In this document: piece after piece, positions 23,610-34,504 of the stretch
Layout of the letters: every line of letters starts with the position of its first letter
Numbering within the stretch: position 1 is the first letter of the stretch
Source: Oxytricha trifallax
Lineage: Eukaryota > Ciliophora > Spirotrichea > Sporadotrichida > Oxytrichidae
Direction: 5' to 3'
DNA: 64,000 nt
Assembly: GCA_000711775.1 (NCBI GenBank)
Contig: ARYC01017357.1
Coordinates: forward strand, 1 to 64,000
Notes under the pieces: model-generated
Told to the model about the DNA's origin: nothing
Database searches by the model: none
What the model saw: the letters and a program-made list of their open reading frames with translations, nothing else
Program-made: the position numbers and the translations under genes

Positions 23610-24630
23610 TTTAAACAATTAAATCATTTAAACCCCAAAATATAGATTGTGCCTAGAAATCTTTATTTTAAATTTTATTGACATAAATTATGTTTTAGTC
23701 AGTTAGTTGAAATTTATAAGGGACTTGTTTATTATTGATAAAAAATAAATGATTTAAAATTCAATTAAGTTACAATTATTATTTTTATTTAAGCATTGAA
23801 TAATTATTTTATTAGCTGTAGTTTAACACTATTAAGTATTTAAAAAATATAATTGAATCAAGCCTTTAATGATGAATAATGCTCTTTCTTTTTCATAAGT
23901 GGTTAATAAATTAGTTTTTTCTTTAGATTATCTAATTCTACTCAAAAAAATATTACATATTGAAAATCTGTAATGAAAAAATACCAATTTTAATTAAAAA
24001 TTTTAAAATTTGCAAAGAAAATAATTTAGCTCCTAGAAATTTTTAAAATATAAATTTTACTTTAATTTCAAGCTTAAAGAGGTAAATTCAATAACATTTT
24101 AACTATAAAGAATTAATAATAAAAGCTACAAATATAAATTTTAAACTTCCAAAATCTACTCTACTATGAATTTTACCATTTCAAAGATTTCATATTAAGA
24201 AATTAACTAACTCTTACTTATTTTTCATTATAAATTTCCTTTAATCTTTCCTCTTTTACTATTAATCCTTTTTAATTTACTTAATAGCACATATATATTA
24301 TTCAAATTAAATATTTCAATTTAGTATATAATAGATTTAGAGTTTTGATTCTGAGCAAAACATTTAATCCCGAATTTACTATGATGCTGTTAATTTACAT
24401 GCAAATTGTTTAGTCTACAAGAGCATGTATTTGGTTCCCTACCTGTTCTATTTTAAAAATAGATTATAAGTGAAGTTGTAACATTACTCATTTTAACCAC
24501 CCAGTTTTATTGCTTATTGTAATTTTACATTCTTTTTAATTATTGGGTCTTATTCTTCATATTTTATTTATGTATTTGATTTGTTAATATTAAACGAGTT
24601 ATTTTTAGACTTCACCTAGCTATCTATTAA
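23610..24630. other. AT-rich region without a recognised gene
   Basis: I see no family motifs or coherent coding composition on either strand. It separates the ankyrin A gene from the next reverse-strand gene, and both neighbouring genes point left, so it may contain the upstream region of ankyrin A. Confidence 0.5.
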
Positions 24631-24639
24631 TACTGATTT

Positions 24640-25654
24640 TATTCTTGCTTGGTTGTTGGAACTTTAAAGTAAACTCTACATTTTATTAGATTAGGGTGTA
24701 TGATATCTTTAACAATATCTTATGACTTCTTTATCTGGGCTCCATCCATAGTCAGAGCTGTTCTCTACTTTATTTTTATGTTTTAGGTGATTTTGTAATT
24801 AATTCTTGTCATTATTAGAGAAATCTATATAATAAATATTAGAAGCAGCATCTAACTAGTTCATTCATATTAATTTTTGATCTGCAAGTTTTTTAGTTAA
24901 AGTGGACGAGAAACTTTATTTAAAGTATGTTATATTGTCTGATCCTCAAAATTATTGATTATTAATCGCTTTACAGACATCATTTTAGATTGATTGTTTT
25001 TTCAATTTATTAAGCAATTTATCCAAACAAAGTTCACTCTTTAATTTATGGATAATGTCGTCTATTGAGTTTCTATTGTTTCTTTGTTGGCTTTAAACTA
25101 CAACAAGAATAATAAAAAATAATTGTTTAATTATCAAATATTTTAAATTATATTTCTATCGTAGTATCATCATACATTAAATTATCCCAAATTTCTACAA
25201 TAGATCTGCTCGTCCTCAAGTAATTCAAAGTATCTTTACTTTTCTATTTTTATGCTAATTTACATCTTTCTCCTTGGATTTTTATGTTTTTGTGTTATTT
25301 TTAAAGTTAAATACTATAACTTATTCATTATTTTCTGTTTCCGATTGATTTTGTTTATTTAAATGATTACGAGAGAACTACTCTTAGCTATACTGCAGTT
25401 AATAGGGGTTATCTAACTACTCAACTTCAAATTCTTCATTTTTTTAGCATATTTGGATTCCATATATCATTTTCGTTCTTGTATTTAGTTTTCAATCTGA
25501 TTCGATAGATTAGTTTGGTATAGTCTTGCTGTATTGATTTAATCGTTATTAATTGTGAATGTCTCATTAAAACATTTAAAAAATAGCAAATAAAATAAAA
25601 TTCTAAGAAATTGTATAGTTTGTCCGAAGCAAGGATATTATGCAAGTCATTCAT
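24640..25654 (-). CDS. Hypothetical N/Q-rich protein
   Basis: ATG 25654 starts MNDLHNILASDKLYNFLEFY, and 72 codons follow without any frame change up to NDIWNPNMLKK. A base error in the A-run near 25440 then leads into NEEFEVEQLDNPYQLQYSQE, a basic Asn/Gln-rich part (NNTKTQKSKEKDVNQHKNRK) and LNYLRTSRSIVEIWDNLMYD. An intron of about 30-40 nt ends at TTGTTGTAG near 25098. The following exon has NSIDDIIHKLKSELCLDKLL, two TGA-encoded Trp (NNQQFWGSDN and KLIWMNQLDAASN) and NSSDYGWSPDKEVIRYC. I cannot name the family. The gene is on the same strand as both ankyrin genes. Confidence 0.6.
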
Positions 25655-25659
25655 GATCT

Positions 25660-27325
25660 ATAAATTATCTTATCTCACAGTTATTGGATTTAAATCACTA
25701 TCTTCATTAAGAGAGGTTCAATTGCTTAAAAGTTTATAGACAAGATTAATTATTCATTTCACATGCTCTCTTATAGTAGTTATTCTTTATCAAATATATA
25801 TGTATATATATATATTTATAGTTAAAATATACATAATTTAGAAGGTAGAAGAATTAATAAACTACTCATATAATTAAAAATAAATATGTATTTACAACTT
25901 GATAATTAAGCAATAAAATTATTTTAATTTCTTAATGGTCTTCAAATTGGATATTTATGTAAATACAATTATAAATATTTATGGAATTAAGAGTAATTGT
26001 TCAGCCATTTTATCATAAAATAAAATATAAAAAAAAACAACCTATTTACTGTTTTTAGATATTATTTTTCTTTTCTTTCTTACATCTTAAAATATGATTT
26101 ATTTTTATACTAATTGAATGAAAAATAAAGATACATATTGATATTTTTTTATTTAAATTCTTTAGCTTAGTATTCATTTTTAACTTAAAATAGAGTTTAT
26201 TTATATGTCTTATTTTTAATCATCATTGCATTCAACCATTCTCTCCCATTCTTTTGGATTACCAAAAATAAATTGGAAAAAATAGTTTCTTATATTTTTA
26301 ACAAATTTTAATTGCTAGAATATTTATTATTTTAATTATCAATTTATATTTTATTTAATATATCAAAATTATTGTGACTTTTGGGGTATAAATGTGAGAT
26401 AGTAGCTTTATATAAAAAAATTCATAATAATACTTATAAAGTTTTTTATTTTAATATTGTAGGAATACATTTGATATGGGAAAATGAATTAAAATTAAAT
26501 TAATTAAATATTAAAATCATGGCAGTTATCAAATCCAAAGTGATTCAAAATTCAAAAATAAATCGATCCTCCGATAGATCCCGCAATTTTAGCTGGACTT
26601 TAGTATTGGCAATATTCCTGAATCATCCTAAGAAGCGAGATATTTTGATTTTGAGCTAACTCCCAAAAATAGTTAAAGGGGTTTTTCTCGCTTGGGAGAA
26701 GATATAAAATCATTATGGCAATAACAACCACCATCTAAATTTTAATGTGCTATCTAAAGAGTATAATATTGTTAAGGTTTGGAGACATTTTCCATAAGCA
26801 TAACTGAAGGTAATTAATAATTAGTTAATTTTAATTTTGATTCATTTTCCCAAATCGAATGTATTCCTACAATACTATACCTCATTTTCTAGAGTTAATA
26901 AATGAAAACTAAAATTATAAAATAAAAAAAAGATTTGAATATGGCTACCTAGAGTAACCCCATTTTCCATATTTTTAAATTTTTATATAGACTGGTAGTT
27001 TTAAATTGAAATTCGAATTAAGTAAATCAAGTTCATTTAAAGATTACAATTAAGTTTCTAGATTCATATATTCTTTTAATTGTAATTTTTTAATATCATC
27101 CAAAACCATTACTATTTCTATTTGCTACTAAGATGATACATAATTCATTATTATGTTTAATTTATATTATATTGCTTTTTTGTGATTTAATCAATTTTCC
27201 TTTAAAAGCCTTTGTTTAACCTTATTAATTGAAAGAAAATTTAAATTTTGATATTTATTTAATGAAATAATTTAGAATGAACTTGAAAGATGTATTTAAA
27301 ATTCTTTAAATTTTTAGATATTTTA
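25660..27325. other. AT-rich intergenic DNA containing element A2
   Basis: Apart from the inverted-repeat element at 26457-26872 and a (TA)n tract at 25797-25816, no coding signal is seen. Confidence 0.5.
26455..26874. mobile_element. TA-flanked inverted-repeat element A2
   Basis: A 416-bp element at 26457-26872 with the same ends as A1 (TTGTAGGAATACATTTGATA and the complement CGAATGTATTCCTACAA), flanked by TA. The internal hairpin is diverged (AGCTGGACTTTAGTATTGGC on one side only partly matches the other), so it is older or a different subfamily. It lies between genes, so it gives no frame test. Confidence 0.85.
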
Positions 27326-27329
27326 AGTA

Positions 27330-29000
27330 ATTTTAGATCTTTCAGACACAGTGGCATCAATTGAGGAGAATCCAAAATTATATCTGGAATATCTTTTAGC
27401 CATCTCTTTAATAGCAGGAATTGATATTTTGCAATTTAAGGAATAGAAGTATTTCTTTCTTCTCCCATTTCACATTCTAAATTAAATACTCGAATACTTT
27501 TATATGACTCCACCTTGCATTTACTTATAATATAGACTTCCATTCTTTTTTTGCAGCCTTCCCTAAAATGAAAGGGTCTGCCTATTATTATAGGAATACA
27601 TTTGATTTGGAAATGAATTTAAAATTAATAAATTAAAATATTAAAATATTTAAATTGTGGTAGATAACTTTCTGGAAACCTAGACAATATAATATGGTAC
27701 TTTTTCAATAGAGAATTAAATCAGCTGGACTTTACTACTGGCGGTACCCCTCTTTCGCAATCCTAGAGCAAGATAATTCGACTTTAATTTTGGATGATTT
27801 GTTTAGTTGATTTTGATGCAAAAATTAAATCAAAGTCGAGTTATCTCACTCTAGGATTACGAGAGAGGGGTACCGCCAGTAGTAAAGTCCAGCTGATTTA
27901 ATTCTCTTTTGAAAAAGTACCATATTATATTGTCTAGGTTTCCAGAAAGTTATCTGCCACAATTTAAATATTTTAATATTTTAATTTATTCATTATAAAT
28001 TCAATTCCAAATCAAATGTATTCCTACAGTATTCAAGAAGTAACTGCACAACGTCTAAATTTCCATGCTAACAGACTACGTAGAGGGGAGTTTAGATACT
28101 CGGTTAAATTTATATATCAGGTGATTGGGATATTTTAAATCGTAAATGTGTTTCTTGGGATCGTAGTCTTAAAAAGGGCAAGTTAAGTTATTAATTTTTA
28201 GGATAGATAAAGTTTCCTTTGGCTTTTTGAGTATTTTTTAGAGGCTACTAATTAATTCAAAAAATTTGTCTTTCAAACGCATTTTATCTTAGTACATTCT
28301 TAGTCAAATTGAGACTTTGCAAGCTATCTACTGTTTTCCTTCTTCTAGGGGACCTGCTTATATTTTCAACAATTTCATCGGAAAGCTAAATAGTCCTAAA
28401 TTTATTTTTCCATATTTAATTTATGCCTTTAAGAACTTTTGAAATTTTCATCCAATGTTTTATTGTAGGGCTTTCCTAAAAATGATATAGATCTATGCCA
28501 TGCTTTATGTGCTGGCATCTCACTGATACTCTGGCGAGTTCAGGTATCTTATTCGTAAGAAATTCTTTATCTTGTGCTAAAAATGATCTAAAAAAAGATT
28601 CACACTTGTGCTCTATGATTGAAAGACATTCTGAGTGACATATTTTCTTGATAGTTATACATGAATTTGTTTAATTTTAGTCTGATTTATGTGAACTCTG
28701 TCTTTGATGATTATTACAGTACAATATACTTGGATTAGTGTCCTCATAGTTTTCTCCAAAATCAGATCCCTCGATTGAATGAACTTTATCCCTAGATTCG
28801 TCTTCGTTCAAATCCGACTTTTCATCTTATAGTCGTATTCACTATCCCAATAGTATTTTTGTACTTAATTCATGACTAACTATATCTTTTCTTTAGTTGC
28901 TTATGATATTCTGGATTTCTTTTTCCACAATTTCTTGATGATTATTTTATATGTTGATACTTATGTTTTTGTTTACTTGAGGAGTTTAATTAATATACAA
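27330..29000 (-). CDS. Ankyrin-repeat protein B, interrupted by a TA element
   Basis: Paralogue of ankyrin A. The N-terminal part is acidic (VHSIEGSDFGENYEDTNPS), followed by HSECLSIIEHKCESFFRSFL, NKIPELARVSVRCQHIKHGI and KHWMKISKVLKGINQIWKNK, which aligns with KNWVKLLNVLKGVILLRRNT of protein A. An ankyrin unit TPLYVVCQHGNLDVVQLLLE then runs straight into the element at 27588-28029. Beyond it the frame continues QQADPFILGKAAKKEWKSIL and VFEYLIQNVKWEKKEIL, again matching protein A. Excision of the element with one TA joins LLLE to QQADP in one frame. The C-terminus (IPAIKEMAKRYSRY) matches NPGIRRIAREYFKK of A. Function is unknown beyond protein-binding repeats. Confidence 0.65.
27586..28031. 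mobile_element. TA-flanked inverted-repeat element A3
   Basis: A 442-bp element at 27588-28029 with TAGGAATACATTTGATTTGG and its complement at the ends and TA on both flanks. The whole element is a near-perfect hairpin: one arm contains GGTACCCCTCTTTCGC and GGAAACCTAGACAATATAAT, and the other arm their complements. It has the same internal modules as A1, so this is the short, palindromic form of the family. It interrupts ankyrin gene B. Confidence 0.9.
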
Positions 29001-29369
29001 GCATTTTGGTTAGTTTTTGTTTTTATTTAAAACATCTTAATTTCTTAAGTGCTATTATATTATTAATATAATTTTAATGATTATTTTTGAAAGTTATTCA
29101 TTAATCATCGAATCAGTTTTCGTTTTCTATATAGCTGTGTGAGCTCTCTTGATGGTTTTTTTAAATAAATTTTACTATTTAATTGACTGTCTCTCGATTA
29201 TGAAGGCAAATTTTTTTCAAGCCATTCAAAACCCCAAAACTCTTTCAGTAGTTTGATTGAGTTTTTTATTGATAAAAGTAGACTATTAGTGCATACTTTA
29301 TTAGGGTTTTAATAGGTTTATGTAGGGGTTTAATGTTTAAATATTAGTAATTTAAGTGAGTATAACAAG

Positions 29370-30560
29370 CGAGCTTTGAAATTATCTCACAAAAACATAA
29401 GCTTAGAGTCATGTGGCAGTTCTCTGAATTTTATCTTTCTAAGTTGATGTTTGATTGTTTCTATTGTTTGTTAATTCTCTTAGCTTGGATTGATTATAGT
29501 TGAGTTTGCAAGTTCTCTGAGACCTCCATTTATTTTATTTTTATCGAGATATTGCTTGATTCTCTGCTTAAAATCTCTCTACCTCTGCAGCTAAAGTAAT
29601 CGTTTCTTGGCATGTCGCTCTCTATTATTATAACTGCTAGAGCCCAGATATCCCATTAAGTGTCTCCATCTCTCAATCCTCTCTCTCTGGGAAATATCCA
29701 GCAGTACCGTATACATTTCCTTATGCAGAGGCTTGCACTCTTTGAGCTCTGTTGAAGTCTATAATATAAACTCTAAGAGGCTGAAAATTCAACATGATAT
29801 TCTCTGGCTTTAAGTCTCTATGAACATAACCTAGCTTGTGAAGCACTTCAATCCCCTCAACTATCTGCTATACAATCTAGCCAATTTATCTCTGACATCT
29901 ATTGTCAGATAAGAATTATCTGTAAGTCATTTCAAGTAATGGAAGCCTGAAGGCTACATGATCTTTACCAAGTAAAATAGCATCAAGCTATATGATATGC
30001 CTGCACTCATTTAAATTTGCCTTTTAAAGAGCATAATACTCATTTGCAAATTCCATTTGGAACTTGTCATCAGCAAGGAAGTAATTGAATGGATATATCT
30101 TGTAAGCATATTAGTCATCAGTAATGACTGTCTTCTCTATTTTATCTTCAAGAGTGAGGTAGCTTTCTAGGCAAGAATCTAAGTCAATAGTTTTTAATAT
30201 AGGAATCTTCATTTGCCTCTATTTTAACCATGATTTTATTGATCTCAGAGACTGGAAAGTTCTTGACTGCTTTCTTCATTTTAACTTACTTCTAGACTTC
30301 AACTCCAAGAAACTCCACTGGGTTTCATCATCTCCTCTTTAAGAAGAATCTATTCCCTGTAGGTTCATGAATAAAGACAAAACTTTAATTGTGCTTTTTC
30401 TTTAAGTGCACTTTGAGGTCTCTAGTATGAGAATATGGCTTCTCACAGAACTCACAGACATACTTCCCATCTTTCTTTTAATGCTTGAGATATAACCTTG
30501 GCATATCGTTGTGTATATATCTCAAGTGTCTCTTATAAGTTGACTTGTAAGGGAAAACTT
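29370..30560 (-). CDS. C2H2 zinc-finger and protein-kinase fusion
   Basis: The N-terminal part has zinc-finger-like units: CNKVFPYKSTYKRHLRYIH, whose first Cys was not found, and a complete C2H2 finger CEFCEKPYSHTRDLKVHLKK ending KKH. Two TGA-encoded Trp follow (LKRRWWNPVEFLGVEV). The kinase domain follows with a weak N-lobe (QMEFANEYYALQKANL), then VLHKLGYVHRDLKPENIML (HRD and the catalytic Asn), IIDFNRAQRV (DFN in place of DFG), GTAGYFPERED and GDTQWDIWALAVIIIES. A single base is missing between these last two motifs (RED-W-RDGDTQWD expected). The C-terminal tail is Q-rich. A DNA- or RNA-binding finger joined to a kinase is unusual, and the DFN variant hints at altered metal binding. Confidence 0.7.
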
Positions 30561-30589
30561 TATTGCATGTATATTATAATAAGAAATTA

Positions 30590-30890
30590 ATTAATTTAAT
30601 CAAAAACTTAATATATAAATAAGTATTCGTATAGATCAGACGCAGGTGGAGGTACAGCACTCACATAAATGTAAGTTACAAAAAGTAAATCTTTAATTTT
30701 TATTTTTTAGTGGTCCTACCTGGTAAGACCACAGTTGTCACAAGACAGGTGCTGCGTAAGACGACAGGGAGAAGGGACTAAGGACTTGATAATTACGGTG
30801 ACGAAGATGATGATGACGATGAAGAAGAAAACAAGATAATATTAGAGAGATTTCCATTTTTGATTAAACTTATAAGTATTAGTTTTTAAG
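30590..30890 (+). CDS. Acidic-tail family, copy 1 (partial)
   Basis: An exon ending QTQVEVQHSHK is followed by a GT-AG intron (GTAAGTTACAAAAAGTAAAT to TTTTTTAG, about 40 nt), then LVLPGKTTVVTRQVLRKTTG, RRDQGLDNYGDEDDDDDEEE and ERFPFLI. The same layout, including the start of the intron, recurs at 53575-54190 and 60115-60370 on the other strand. This copy lacks the upstream part seen in copy 2 and is probably a truncated gene fragment. The family is unknown to me. Confidence 0.5.
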
Positions 30891-30939
30891 TTAATTAAAT
30901 AATTAATAAATTAAAGTTTTAGTATTATAAATTATAATT

Positions 30940-31213
30940 CTTTGCATTAATAGTCAACTTTGGCTGGTATTTATTAATGCTCTATGGTTGGTTGTTTAAC
31001 CTCCTCCTAAATTTGCAAAGCTTCTTTGATAACCTCCTACTTAACTTATATTTAAATCTGAAAGCTAGACTGATCAAAGTTGTCATAAGTAGGCTCCCAC
31101 TGAGTACAAGCGTCTCTGGTCTCTACTTTTCTTGGTTGCTGGAATGATAACTTTTATTGGCTTGATCCAAGTAATGCCGCTCTTCTTAACAGGTTAGCGC
31201 TCATTTTAGTTTG
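30940..31213 (-). CDS. Small hypothetical protein
   Basis: The reverse strand reads MSANLLRRAALLGS or, in a neighbouring frame, PVKKSGITWIKPIKVIIPAT, and then VETRDACTQWEPTYDNFDQS followed by SFQIQIQVKQEVIKEALQIQ and EEVKQPTIEHQQIPAKVDY. A single-base change would join these. About 90 residues, Gln/Glu-rich, no recognised domain. It lies between the acidic-family copy and the hairpin near 31.4 kb. Confidence 0.4.
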
Positions 31214-31377
31214 CTGATATATTTTATTATAATAATGATAAAATCTACCGAGATAAACTATTATAGTAGAGTATAAGACACTCTGGTAGATTCTTTGCTG
31301 AGAGGAAAGAAAATTAATTAATCATAAAAGACTGTAAGTTGACATATTTTATGAGAATTTTATTCGTTTTAGTAAAT

Positions 31378-31490
31378 TAAATTACTCCTAATGAAGTTTT
31401 GTTTCTCTAGGAGGTCCTCCAAATCAAGTTTGAACTTAATTTGGAGGACCTCCTAAAATAATTAAACATTATTAGGAGCAATTTAATGGA
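31378..31490. repeat. Perfect hairpin with flanking imperfect inverted repeat
   Basis: TAGGAGGTCCTCCAAAT near 31409 pairs with ATTTGGAGGACCTCCTA near 31457 around a 13-nt loop. Outside this, TTAAATTACTCCTAAT and ATTAGGAGCAATTTAA extend the symmetry with a few mismatches. It lies at the 3' end of a small reverse ORF and near the divergent gene starting at 31676. It could be a small palindromic element or an RNA hairpin. Confidence 0.7.
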
Positions 31491-31655
31491 GATAGATTGA
31501 TAAAAATGGAAATCAATCTGTGAAACTTGGAGCAAGTTTTTCAATGCTTCTCCGTATATCTTTTCAAGGTTGACCTCCAGTAGGTCCTCCCTATTTAGTA
31601 GTAAGATTTTAATAAACTTAGAATGGATATCCATAATTTTAACTTTCATTAACAT
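31407..31655 (-). CDS. Small hypothetical protein, divergent
   Basis: The start at 31655 gives MLMKVKIMDIHSKFIKILLL, then NREDLLEVNLEKIYGEALKN and LLQVSQIDFHFYQ, a plausible helical protein of about 50 residues before the sequence enters the hairpin DNA. It lies 21 bp from the divergent gene at 31676. No family is recognised, and a fortuitous ORF is possible. Confidence 0.3.
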   Translation of the reverse strand: MLMKVKIMDIHSKFIKILLLNREDLLEVNLEKIYGEALKNLLQVSQIDFHFYQSISIKLLLIMFNYFRRSSKLSSNLIWRTS

Positions 31656-31675
31656 TTCTAGAAAGAGGAAGCAAG

Positions 31676-32257
31676 ATGGAGTCTATGAATGATGCAATGA
31701 AGAGAATTTAATCTCAAGATTTAATAGGAAAATTTCGAAGTAAAGAGGACCTTTATAGATATTTGGTATAGCAAGGTAAGTTCTTAAGTAAGATTAATAA
31801 ATCCATTATAGTTGGATTGTTCTTGCCAACTTAGGAGGGAACTAAAATCTCATTCTTAAAAGCCTTACTGAGTGAAGAGAAAAAAGCTTTTAAGTCTAAT
31901 GAAATTAGGATGATAGAGATACCTAACTACCCTGAAATATCAGTGACAAACCTATATGACGATGCTATGAGTGATCCGGACGTAGCTCTCTACCTTCCAT
32001 CAAAGCTACAGCTCTCTAATAAGTTGCCAGAGAGAAACTTCTTCTTTGGTGTTCTTGCAACTCTGAAACCTGAGTACTTAAATGAAGTTATTTAAGAAGC
32101 TCACAAGAAACGATACAGCATCTCTCCTGAAGAAAAAGAGAAGCAAGGTATTAAAATAAGCGACACCTGGCTTTAGGAACTTTAAAAGCATCCTTTCATC
32201 TCAAGTAAGCTTAGTCCTATAACTTTATAGAAAAACCTGGTACTGCTATATACTTGA
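31676..32257 (+). CDS. Hypothetical protein, 193 residues, intact
   Basis: ATG 31676 (MESMNDAMKRIQSQDLIGKF) starts a single uninterrupted frame to TGA 32255-32257. Features are RSKEDLYRYLVQQGKFLSKI, LFLPTQEGTKISFLKALLSE, MIEIPNYPEISVTNLYDDAM, a conserved-looking YLPSKLQLSNKLPERNFFFG and VLATLKPEYLNEVIQEAHKK, and the tail ISDTWLQELQKHPFISSK. It uses mostly CAA/CAG plus a few TAA/TAG for Gln and needs no frame repair. I cannot name the family. A family-B element starts about 35 bp downstream, so the true C-terminus may once have been further on. Confidence 0.75.
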
Positions 32258-32289
32258 TGAAAGAGCGCAGCAAATTAAACAGATCCACG

Positions 32290-32720
32290 AAGGAAATTTC
32301 ATGCCCCAACATTAAATTATTATTATTTGTCAATAATAATAATATAATCATGTAGATCCTAAGTTAAATTACAATCTCACATATTATCTATCTTTTTTTC
32401 AAAAGTAATTTTCAAGGTTTATATATATTTTTGTCAATTTATATAATAAAAACAATGCTAAACTAATTGTTTAAAATAAATAATTAGGAAGCTTTTTATT
32501 TTAAATCTATATCAAGATAGTATCAGATTTGATACTAGATTTTAAATAATTAAATCATTATTTATGTTAAAGATTTTAAGAAATTTATAAATATTATATA
32601 TTTTTATGTTTGGGGCTGGAAATTTCTGAAGGGTGCAGGAAACTACCTATTTGGAGCAGGAAACTTACCCCTTGGGTGCATAAAAAATTCTGCTGCAGGA
32701 AACTTCCCCCCAAGAATTGC
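32290..32720. mobile_element. Family B inverted-repeat element, copy 2
   Basis: The left end has AAGGAAATTTCATGCCCC. The right end has GGGGCTGGAAATTTCTG, GCAGGAAACTACC, AGCAGGAAACTTACCCC and GCAGGAAACTTCCCCCC, so the right terminal module is repeated three times. The AT-rich middle (AACATTAAATT, TAATTTTCAAGG) matches copy 1 at 16358-16760. No 8-bp duplication is evident, which suggests an older or rearranged copy. Confidence 0.7.
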
Positions 32721-32724
32721 TAAA

Positions 32725-34150
32725 GTCTTTATTGTGAACTTAAGTGGCTCTAATGCTTAATATCACATACAAATGTATTTTATAAGGTAATAAATATTTT
32801 ATTTATTCATTTTATTTAATAGAAAGACTTCCCTGAAAAGTCTATGTAACAGTCCTTATTTTTATAAATGCTTTGCCTGTTTTAACTTTAAATATTTGAA
32901 AAATCATCTTTATTAACATAACTTCTCTTGCTTATTAATTCAGCGTAATTATAATTATTTTTATCTGTTGGCGTCATTATTCCACTTTGCAAATGCTATT
33001 AGTTTATTAATCTTTGACTATCAAATTTATTTTGATCCTAATACTGAATATAATAATATTAATTAATATTTAAAGTAAAAAGATAATTTATATTTTAAAA
33101 TATTGGGATTTATTCCTAGTTTATTCACATATTATTAAATGCTAATATTTTACTGCTATAATTTGCTCTTGAACTTTGCGATTGAAAAACTTATTTTAAA
33201 AATAATTTTGAGATTAGCTGCTTTAAGATTCAAGATTTTAATAAAACTGTTAAATGTTGTGTGTATGAAAATTAGAATCATAAGAAAACTTAATATTAAA
33301 ATATTTTATATCATTTTGCATTTTTTTATTGTGTTGATTATGTCTTAAATCATCAATTCTTGAACTATCATTAACATCCAACACACTTTTTCTCAACAAT
33401 TATTGATTTATTATTTATTAATAAGTGGAAATAATATTTTTATCGGTAATGTTTTTTTTGTTTCTAATTCATTATTTAGGTTTCCTCTATGCTGATTTGA
33501 GGTTAAATTATCTCTTAATTGTCTCTATGAAATTGTTTTGTTTAATCCTGCTAATCTGTTTGATAATTGTTAAAAATATCCATTTTATACAAATTAAAGA
33601 TTTTTTATTGATTATGGCAGTAAATTAATTTTATTATATTTTAATTATCGTATCATAAATAGTGTTAAATTTTATATAAAAATCTTCATTTTTATTAATA
33701 TATATATTGGTATAAAAAATAATATAAATATTGGCAGAATGAAAGGACTAAAGTTAATAAAACATAATATAAAAAAAAGAATTGAAAAAATTAATGACAA
33801 AATCAAATACTTTACACAATTTTTATTTTAAAATTAAATGATTTGACAATTAAATATTGACTTATTTACAAAAATAAATTTTAAATAACTTTTATTATAT
33901 ATTCATTTTATATAAAAATAATAGTTAAATAAACCTAATGCTATAATAAGATTCATATAATATAATTTAAATGAATATTTTAAGATTATTAATGTGAAAA
34001 TTTTAAATAAATTGTATTTATTTATTAAATTTCGAGGGAAAATTTCAGGTTAAAAATTTTTTTTTATCATTTTCTAGAGTTAATATCTATGTTAATTTTA
34101 ATTTGCTAAAGTATAAAATATTTGAATTAATCAAGAAATAAAATAAATTA
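32725..34150. other. AT-rich region without a recognised gene
   Basis: The short standard-code ORFs here (for example 33139-33348 and 33425-33628) are hydrophobic Ile/Leu/Phe strings expected from AT-rich DNA. No motif supports a gene. Confidence 0.5.
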
Positions 34151-34154
34151 ATCT

Positions 34155-34500
34155 ATATTATTGGTAACTAAGAATTTCCAAACCTAGACATTATGAAATT
34201 TTTATAAATTATGAATTCAAAAACAGTTGACTATTATTATTGGAGATACTATTTTTTAACACTTTTATACCTTAGCAGCGAGATTGATCGAGATAAAATT
34301 TTGATATCTAAATCATCTTAAAAATAACCAAATTTGATTAATCTTGTTTAAGAGATGCGAAAAAGTACTGCCAATATTAAAAATAATTTTAAATTCTACA
34401 TCAAAGAAATACTATATTGTGTAAGTTTAAAAAAAAGCTAACTGGCAAAATTTGCGATTAAATTTATTCATTTATTAATTTTCCAAATCAACAATATATT
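34155..34500. mobile_element. Decayed TA-type element A4
   Basis: The modules of family A are recognisable but degraded: TTTCCAAACCTAGACATTAT on one side, AGCAGCGAGATTGATCGAGA in the middle, and TTAATCTTGTTTAAGAGATG with ACTATATTGTGTAAGTTT on the other. Terminal repeats are almost lost. It appears to be an old copy of the same hairpin element. Confidence 0.55.
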
Positions 34501-34504
34501 AGCT

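Noticed and set aside
33139-33628. Two hydrophobic plus-strand ORFs
   Set aside because: Composition is Ile/Leu/Phe from AT-rich DNA, with no motif or neighbouring coding signal.
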